DNA of 64,000 bases from Tritrichomonas musculus (taxonomy: Eukaryota; Parabasalia; Tritrichomonadida; Tritrichomonadidae). The stretch lies in contig JAPFFF010000001.1 in NCBI GenBank assembly GCA_039105265.1, positions 11,346,001-11,410,000 of the forward strand. The letters run 5' to 3'. A model generated the notes under the pieces. That model was not told the origin of the DNA. It searched no databases and saw only the letters and a list, made by a program, of their open reading frames with translations. A program made the position numbers and the translations under genes. This document shows, one piece after another, positions 57,947-64,000 of the stretch; positions within the stretch are counted from its first letter, which is position 1, and each line of letters opens with the position of its first letter.

Positions 57947-58309
57947 TTAAGGACGTACGTCCCAAAAATGTTGTAAAATTGTCAATATTGAATAAACTCA
58001 TAGAATACATCTTTCAATACTTCCAAATTATGAAAAAGTTTAGGTCAAAAATGATGATATTTGTCCTAAACGATCAAGAAATAATTGTTTTTTTGACCGA
58101 TAAAATTTTACAAAATAAAATTTTGAATTAAAAAAGAAAAAAAATGCATTAAAATATTTTTTTTAATATATAATCAATCTATGAATAATAAGCATTTTAT
58201 TTCCTCAAAAATATAATTGATTTTTCGACTTTTTTTACTCCAAAAAAGATCAAAAATATTTGAAAAAACTCATTGAATTCGAAGCATTGAATTGGACGTA
58301 CGCCCTTAA
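57947..58309. mobile_element. 363-bp inverted-repeat element, TTAA ends
   Basis: Left end TTAAGGACGTACGTCC and the inverted right end TTAAGGGCGTACGTCC match at 15 of 16 bases. The terminus is itself palindromic (GGACGTACGTCC). TTAA may be the target duplication (piggyBac/Kolobok style) or part of the repeat. The interior is AT-rich without coding frames. It ends 31 bases from the stop of the LCAT-like gene, so it may lie in that gene's 3' UTR. Confidence 0.7.
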
Positions 58310-58340
58310 ATATAAATTACAAATAAATTCATTAAAATAA

Positions 58341-59750
58341 TTAATTACTATGATGTTGGCCTAAATAAATTTCTGTTTTTCCTTTTTTCATCCACCATTG
58401 TTGGTTTCCATTTTCTGGATTTCCAACAGTCGCATTGTATATCAAATCTAACACTATAGGCTGAATAGTAAGTCTTCCATGTTTGAAATGTCTGTAATCA
58501 TTTTTCCCTAAATCAATGCAAACCATTGCTCTTTTAATAGTTTTCCAATGATCACAAACATATCTTATTCCTTTAGCTGGGAGGCTTCCATCACCACTTC
58601 CATTTAATATTCTAATTGGATCATGATTCCATCCATACCTATAATCTAAGAAATTTGTTGTTGGAATTTTTGAATTATAAATTATAGTGAGAGGAATATT
58701 TTCGCCTATATCGATTGGTGCTTTTCGTTGAAGATCAATTGATATATCCATAATTGGAACATAATCCTTTTTTATATTAGAATGATCATATACTAGATCT
58801 CGAAGCTGTTCAACGGTGTAATTTTGACCATCTGGTCCTCGTACTACAGTATCTCCTTTAAATATTTCTAAATTTGGCCAGTGTGAGAAAAATCCAGGAA
58901 TACTTGTTGACATATCTGCAATATATTCAGTTCGATAAAAAGGAACTAATGGTGAGAAACGCCTTATCATTCCATCAAATGCTTTGATACTTCCACCAAA
59001 ACTGGGTGCAAGGAAAACAACTTTTTCAATATACTTCTTCTTCCAACTGTCGCTGACAGTTAGGTTTTTGTCTTTGATTGAAGTCCATATAGGCCTTCCA
59101 TCAATGTTTTTGCTTTTGTTATTGATAATTAACTGTCTACCAGCCAGAAATTGTTGAATCATAAAGCAACCCATTGAAAATCCAAGTAAAGTCACCTTTT
59201 GTCCGTTTGAATTATCATATATTTTTTCTATTAATTGTCTAAGTTGTATCCAATAATCATCAATGAAAAGAGGTGCCCGTCTCCAATCATATGGAGCAAC
59301 AAAAAAGTTCTTCCCAACTTCATATCCTCTATCTTCAAAGTAATCTATCATACTTCCAAAATTATCAAAGAATGTTAATTTTCCTGTTTTGTGTCCATGA
59401 TGAGATGGTATAAATTTTCCTAGATTTTTTATAACATAATCAACAGAAGATCTTCCTCCAAAATCTTTTACAGTAATATTGACACCTTCTAGATTATGAA
59501 CTTGCTGAGTTTCATTATCAAATGTAAGTTGAGTAAGAAGTGCCATACAATTTAAGAAAGGAGGTATAAGAAACTTTGTACGAATCCATAATAATTCATC
59601 ATCCATTCTTTTCGGACAATACCACGGAACATGAGCTTTTTCATTATACGATACATATAAGCTTGAACCATAAAGACCTGGTAATAATATAACTGGCTTT
59701 TTATATGATATAGGTCCCACTAAAAATGTAAGTGTAAATAAAAAAAGCAT
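58341..59750 (-). CDS. LCAT/phospholipase-A-like acyltransferase
   Basis: 469 residues from the ATG at 59750 (the longest frame starts with TTG at 59816). A signal peptide (MLFLFTLTFLVG) leads straight into the lecithin:cholesterol acyltransferase fold: KPVILLPGLYGSSLYVS, VAPYDWRRAP (152-161), nucleophile Ser192 in LLGFSMGCF (usually GHSMG; here the His is Phe), an acidic triad member in NGSGDGSLPAKG, and a late His in RHFKHGRL. Catalytic residues are therefore plausible and complete. Members are secreted or vacuolar/ER phospholipases or acyl transferases that move acyl groups between lipids. Trichomonads scavenge host lipids, and this could take part in that. Several N-glycosylation sequons are present. 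Confidence 0.9.
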   Translation of the reverse strand: MLFLFTLTFLVGPISYKKPVILLPGLYGSSLYVSYNEKAHVPWYCPKRMDDELLWIRTKFLIPPFLNCMALLTQLTFDNETQQVHNLEGVNITVKDFGGRSSVDYVIKNLGKFIPSHHGHKTGKLTFFDNFGSMIDYFEDRGYEVGKNFFVAPYDWRRAPLFIDDYWIQLRQLIEKIYDNSNGQKVTLLGFSMGCFMIQQFLAGRQLIINNKSKNIDGRPIWTSIKDKNLTVSDSWKKKYIEKVVFLAPSFGGSIKAFDGMIRRFSPLVPFYRTEYIADMSTSIPGFFSHWPNLEIFKGDTVVRGPDGQNYTVEQLRDLVYDHSNIKKDYVPIMDISIDLQRKAPIDIGENIPLTIIYNSKIPTTNFLDYRYGWNHDPIRILNGSGDGSLPAKGIRYVCDHWKTIKRAMVCIDLGKNDYRHFKHGRLTIQPIVLDLIYNATVGNPENGNQQWWMKKGKTEIYLGQHHSN

Positions 59751-61388
59751 GAAAGTATAAAATGAAATAATTGATTTTTTTTCAAATTTCTGAGTGTTAA
59801 CAACGATACTTTTCAATTTCTAAAAATTCAGAAAATTATTTTAAATTTTGAAAATCGATATAAAATTTTTTCATTGAAAAAAATTCTTTAAATTCAAAAG
59901 AAGTTAACAAATTTTTATTTATCTTTCAAAAAATCACACCCAAATAATTTGCTTGTGTAATTTTATTTAAAAGCTATATATAGCATTAGACCTCGGACTT
60001 TTTTTCAAAGATCCTTTAAAATTCGAATGGAATGATCATCTTACAGAAAAAATTGTGAAGATTTATCACAATTTTTGAAGGATTTTTGAAAAACACTTGG
60101 AATATGAATTCTGTTGACTCAATTTTCTGAAGATTGAGAAACTAAGAAATTTTTTCTTCTTAAAAACTAAACAAACTAAAAATAGGCCTTATTAAGGTAT
60201 TCATTCAATTTTGTAGTATTCAAAAAGTGACAACGAAAATACATATTTTGCGAAATATATCATTATAAATTTTAATTTTTTTTATTAAATATTCATAAAA
60301 TTAATAATATCATTATATAATATATTTAAATTATTGTATATCTTGCTAAAAGTAGAGATAATTTCATAAATAATCACTCAGCTAATCTTTTCAACCTGAG
60401 TTAAAATTTGAAAAATTGGCCATATTTTTTGATTTTAAAAAGATTTATTTTAAAAAATCAAAAATTCCGACGCTGGGGACTTTATTTTGGATAGATTTTT
60501 TCTTTGAATACTTTACATATTTTTACTTTTCAGAAATCTTTATTTTCTCACAATTTTACAATTGTTTATATCTTACAATCTCACAATTATTTCTTAAAAA
60601 AATGCTCAATATTCTGAAGCATATAATAATTTCATAGAATTGATCTCAATTTTCTGATGATTCAAATATTTCATAAAAAATAAATTCAATTTAATAAATT
60701 AACTAAAAAATATATCTTATATTTTAAATTGGATTTTCCTCATATTTGCTATAATATTTATACAAAACATCATTTTTTTTCTAAACTTATCAAATTGTAA
60801 AATTTTCATTCAAAAAGAAAAATTAGTTTATTTTTATATCATACGTCAATTTTACCATTATATTTAGTAAATAAATTTTTTATCATCATATATTTTATTA
60901 TATTATAATATGATAAAATATACTGCTTTTGTTCAACCTTAATATGGTCTCTAAAAATGCAAAAACTTTAACATTTATTGGAAAATTTTTATTATAATAC
61001 CTTGGTATGCATAATAAACAATGAAGTTCTAATTATTTCGTTTTGTATTGAAAATATTCTTGTTATGATATTATTTTCAAATTATTAATATTATTAAAAA
61101 GATAATTAAGAGATGAGCAAGCATCAAATTATAAATATAAAATTAAAAATATAATAAGATTTATTTTATGTTTCATTATTTCAAAGATATAACCATATTT
61201 TTATTAACATGTAAACTTCAGAAAATATATATCAATAACAAAGATATGATCGTTGATCTCAAAATTTCTATGAAAATTAATTCAAAATTGAGAGGGAAAA
61301 TGTATAGCATAAATCATCAAATTATTTGTGATTGAATCATATGTGGTTGATTGGTCACAGATATGCTGATAAAAACATTGAAAGAGAA
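59751..61388. other. gene-free AT-rich stretch
   Basis: 1.6 kb with no supported gene. An imperfect hairpin of about 100 bases with TTTTTCAAA(G/A)ATCCTT arms lies at about 60001-60098, and a smaller perfect ATTGTGA/TCACAAT hairpin inside it. Confidence 0.5.
61381..61388. repeat. target site duplication, left copy (AAAGAGAA)
   Basis: Exact match to 61577-61584, directly abutting the hAT-type terminus. Confidence 0.85.
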
Positions 61389-61576
61389 CAGGGATGGCCA
61401 ACGTTGACGTTGAATTGAAATAGAAAAAAGTTGAAAAGTGACATATTTTTGGACGATCAATTTCAATGTCATTTGCCACGTTGACATTGAGATCATTTCA
61501 AAGTTGACAACGTTGATAACGGAGAGCTTTTTAACGGTCTCTCCGTTATCAATTTTTTCAACGTTGGCCATCTTTG
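61389..61576. mobile_element. 188-bp hAT-type MITE with perfect 8-bp TSD
   Basis: Left end CAGGGATGGCCAACGTTGA; inverted right end CAAAGATGGCCAACGTTGA, 17 of 19 bases the same. CAGGGxTGGCCAA is the classic hAT terminus. Both ends abut AAAGAGAA (61381-61388, 61577-61584), the 8-base duplication hAT transposases make. Inside are repeated GTTGA blocks in both orientations and a perfect 12-base hairpin (GATAACGGAGAG at 61515-61526 with CTCTCCGTTATC at 61539-61550). No coding capacity. A hAT transposase elsewhere in the genome is implied, past or present. Confidence 0.92.
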
Positions 61577-61584
61577 AAAGAGAA
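61577..61584. repeat. target site duplication, right copy (AAAGAGAA)
   Basis: Exact match to 61381-61388. Confidence 0.85.
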
Positions 61585-62033
61585 AGGCTTATGTGAACTG
61601 AATTTTTTTTTTGTTGTTCACCTGTTGGAATATAGCAAATCTTTAATATCATGAAGTTTTTAATCATTATGTTTATGTGAAAATATCATTATTAAAAGGA
61701 AATTGGAATGTGATTATTATTTTTATCATATTAAATTTCGATTTTATTTTGTATTTTCCATTCAAATTATATATCATAAATGAATTTTCTACGGTTACTC
61801 TTTTGCTTTGTCTTCGGATGTTTCTTTTTACTCCAAGTCCTTATTTATTCAATGATGAAATCCTATCAATGAATGATATATCAAAAAGTTTTATATGGGT
61901 CAAATATTGCCTCAAAATGATACCATCAATAATCAAAAAACTTTTGGTAGTTATTTATATTTTTTTTAAAAAAAAAATTGTTAATAAATTCTTTTAAGAA
62001 AAGAGTTTATAGTATTTTTATGGGAATTATTTA
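61585..62033. other. gene-free AT-rich stretch
   Basis: Open frames here have phenylalanine/isoleucine/lysine composition expected of random AT-rich DNA and no family resemblance. Nothing supported. Confidence 0.45.
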
Positions 62034-62134
62034 TGTGCACCCAAAATGCACCCCGGCCAAATAGGTATTCAAAAAATGCACCCCAAATCGGTTTTGCACC
62101 CAAATTTTATTATTGCACCTATTTTGCACCCAAA
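62034..62134. repeat. GCACCC cluster
   Basis: Within about 100 bases, GCACC(C) followed by C or A/T occurs six times in the same orientation (for example GTGCACCCAAAATGCACCCC and TTTTGCACCCAAA twice), in DNA that is otherwise almost free of G and C. Spacing is irregular. Unknown function; may be a decayed foldback element related in style to 24441-24665, which also carries ATTCAAAAAA next to C-runs. Confidence 0.6.
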
Positions 62135-62649
62135 TAAACTAAATAAAAAGTGGTTTGCTTATACAAAATTTTTCTATCTTCATTTCTAACTTTTTTGGCT
62201 CAAAATCCTTTATAAAGTATTTTATTTCTGGTAATTTGCTTTGTTTACCGTGGAATCTATTGTTCTGTCTCTTTTTCATCCTTTTTTTTGCAAATATTCA
62301 AATATTATATAATTTTCATAATAATTCAATTTATTGGTTTAAAATGGTTGTTTATAATATACTTAATTATTCTGTCATATGAAAATTTAGAAGCTAGCTG
62401 AGAGTAAAAAAATATTTGTGTTTTAAAATTGTTATAATCTACCTCAGAATATATTGAAAGAATAAAAAAAAATCCATATTTTGAATACTCTGATTTGAAT
62501 GCTCTCACAAAAATATAAAATTTGATATAAATATTAATTTTAAACGGATATTTAAGACTTTAAAACGATTTTCTTAAAGAACAAAGTGAGATTAATATCA
62601 AGCAAAGATGCAGAATGAGGCTTGATATTATAAATTTATTTTAGTATAA

Positions 62650-63126
62650 TAATTTTTTTGTTTTTTCAATTTTTTTTTATATAATTTAAAACGACCAACT
62701 TAAAAATACTCAAAAAATAAAAAGATCAATTAAATTATTAATAAATCATTATGTAGATATAAATTGTTATAACCTTTTTTTTGTTTTTTCAATTTTTTTT
62801 TATATAATTTAAAACGATCAACTAAAAAATACTCAAAAAATAAAAGGATCAATTAAATTATTAATAAATCATTATGTAGATATAAATTGTTATAACCTTT
62901 TTTTTGTTTTTTCAATTTTTTTTTATATAATTTAAAACGATCAACTAAAAAATACTCAAAAAATAAAAAGATCAATTAAATTATTAATAAATCATTATGT
63001 AGATATAAATTGTTATAACCTTTTTTTTGTTTTTTCAATTTTTTTTTATATAATTTAAAACGATCAACTAAAAAATACTCAAAAAATAAAAAGATCAATT
63101 AAATTATTAATAAATCATCATTTAGA
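62650..63126. repeat. 123-bp tandem array, about 3.9 copies
   Basis: The landmark GTTTTTTCAAT starts at 62660, 62783, 62906 and 63029, an exact 123-base period. Units share TATATAATTTAAAACGA(C/T)CAACT, ACTCAAAAAATAAAA(A/G)GATCAA and ATCATTATGTAGATATAAAT. Copies 2-4 differ from one another at only one or two positions; the first copy and last end are slightly more diverged, as expected for unequal exchange. AT-only satellite-like; ends about 190 bases before the next start codon. Confidence 0.97.
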
Positions 63127-63301
63127 TGTGGAATATAGTGAAAATTTTATATTTTTTTTTCAAAATTTCTTTTTTCTTGATATTAAAAACGTATTTATTA
63201 GAAAAAAATCAATTTTGAATAATTTACAAAAAAAATTATATAAGTTTCTTCAAAATTGAATAATGTCTTCAAAAATGAGTACTTTTTAGTCTCTTATTAT
63301 T

Positions 63302-63307
63302 TCACTT
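63302..63307 (+). promoter_or_regulatory. possible initiator (Inr) of the last gene
   Basis: TCACTT fits TCAYTW with the putative +1 A at 63304, ten bases before the ATG, the leader length usual in trichomonads. Pattern match only. Confidence 0.4.
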
Positions 63308-63313
63308 TAAAAA

Positions 63314-64000
63314 ATGGATATTTACAAAGAACAAAGTTACTCCAAAGATATTAGTTTAAAATTCGATGAAATAAATGTGTTTTTTGGTGAAAAAGATTAC
63401 ACATCAAACTTTAATCGCATCGAAATTTTTCAGAAAATAGAAGAAGAACTTAAAAATATTGATGTCATTTACAAAACAAAAAATTATAAATTAATTCATG
63501 ATATGATAATGCAGATTATACATTTTTTAAATTCAGAAAATTATGAATTTGAAGATAATGATGAAAATTTTATTCTTTTTTTTATTCAAAAATCTCAATT
63601 ATTAACCAATTTATCTGAATTTTTCGAAACAAATAATGAAAATTTTATTTTATCTATATTTCATTTTTTTATCTCTTTATCAGTGTTATCGGGTGATTAT
63701 ATCGATTTTTTGATTCCTCATTTTAAAAATATTGAGTTTATAATTGTTTTTTTAAAAAAGAATATAAATTCAACAAAAATTTTATCTAATTTTTACATAT
63801 TATTAGGAGTTTTTTGTGAATATTCAGAAATATATCGTTTAAATCTTATTAATTCGAATTTTTTTTCTTTTAATAATTTTGTTTTTCAAAATTTTAATAA
63901 ACTTCAAAGTTTAATTTTTTTTTCTAAATTTTTTCAAGATATATCGGATGACTTAGATCTAAATGCAGCATTTCAGGAATTCCAACAATTTTTTTCTCTT
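63314..64000 (+). CDS. unknown helical (alpha-solenoid-like) protein, cut by window edge
   Basis: 229 codons from the ATG at 63314 to the window end without a stop. Sequence is rich in Phe, Ile, Leu, Asn and Ser with alternating amphipathic helices (for example MIMQIIHFLNSENYEF, FILSIFHFFISLSVLSGDYI, ILSNFYILLGVFCEYSEIY), the look of the large trichomonad helical-repeat proteins of HEAT/ARM type. No named family recognised. Third-position use is extremely AT-biased, but the regular helix pattern, the long frame and the nearby TCACTT support a real gene. Confidence 0.75.
   Translation, partial: MDIYKEQSYSKDISLKFDEINVFFGEKDYTSNFNRIEIFQKIEEELKNIDVIYKTKNYKLIHDMIMQIIHFLNSENYEFEDNDENFILFFIQKSQLLTNLSEFFETNNENFILSIFHFFISLSVLSGDYIDFLIPHFKNIEFIIVFLKKNINSTKILSNFYILLGVFCEYSEIYRLNLINSNFFSFNNFVFQNFNKLQSLIFFSKFFQDISDDLDLNAAFQEFQQFFSL

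Noticed and set aside
61677-62382. Phe/Ile-rich open frames at 61677-61997 and 62155-62382
   Set aside because: Composition is what random AT-rich DNA gives, with no promoter, motif or family resemblance.
62650-63126. 123-bp tandem array as a CRISPR array or centromere
   Set aside because: No spacer/repeat alternation, eukaryotic setting, and under four copies, far too short for a centromeric satellite on this evidence.

Overview
The window looks like nuclear DNA of a parabasalid protist, most likely a Tritrichomonas-type trichomonad. It is very AT-rich, and intergenic DNA is close to pure A/T with long homopolymers. Every gene is a single intronless frame with a very short gap to its promoter. 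One gene (32992-33978) carries the initiator-binding fold known from the Trichomonas transcription factor IBP39. The protein set is eukaryotic: CCT, Arp2/3, COP9 signalosome, STT3, presenilin, SNARE, ESCRT-III-like and NEK kinase. Species is inferred, not proven.

Layout. 1-18.7 kb is gene-dense: the 3' end of CSN4, tRNA-Arg(TCT), a coiled-coil protein, a CAMK-like and a NEK kinase, a double cyclic-nucleotide-binding-fold protein, a 1331-residue coiled coil, an LRR protein, a BTB-GTPase fusion, CCT4, a possible SPO16-like protein, an FKBP-TPR protein and an unknown helical protein. 18.9-25.4 kb is an accessory graveyard: a broken virus-like SF3-type helicase fossil, broken transposase-like pieces, a 479-bp inverted-repeat element with a perfect 8-bp target duplication, a second inverted-repeat element and one copy of a 0.7-kb dispersed repeat. 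25.4-40.2 kb holds a MIR-less protein O-mannosyltransferase, a CHMP1-like protein with GYPQ(M/T)Q repeats, the second 0.7-kb repeat copy, presenilin, the IBP39-like factor, an MIT-domain kinase, a SHIPPO-repeat protein, ARPC4 and RPL10A. 40.4-50 kb (STT3, a coiled coil, a large type I membrane protein) has an unusual GC-rich domain that begins and ends inside genes. 50-60 kb holds an ER thioredoxin-like membrane protein, a syntaxin-6-like SNARE, a condensation-type acyltransferase, a bacterial-looking GH2 glycosidase and an LCAT-like lipase. 59.8-63.3 kb has no genes but contains a clean 188-bp hAT-type MITE, a GCACCC cluster and a 123-bp tandem array. A partial helical protein runs off the right edge.

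Genes are not in operons. Recurrent themes are the secretory pathway (PMT, STT3, presenilin, thioredoxin-like protein, syntaxin 6, ESCRT/MIT proteins) and the cytoskeleton (ARPC4, SHIPPO, coiled coils). The most notable observations are: at least five inverted-repeat non-autonomous transposon candidates, two with exact 8-bp target duplications; a sense-strand AAAAAGTT motif just upstream of eight genes; the reversed BTB-GTPase fusion; and the intragenic GC domain. Several start codons were moved to the first in-frame ATG where the longest open frame began with TTG.
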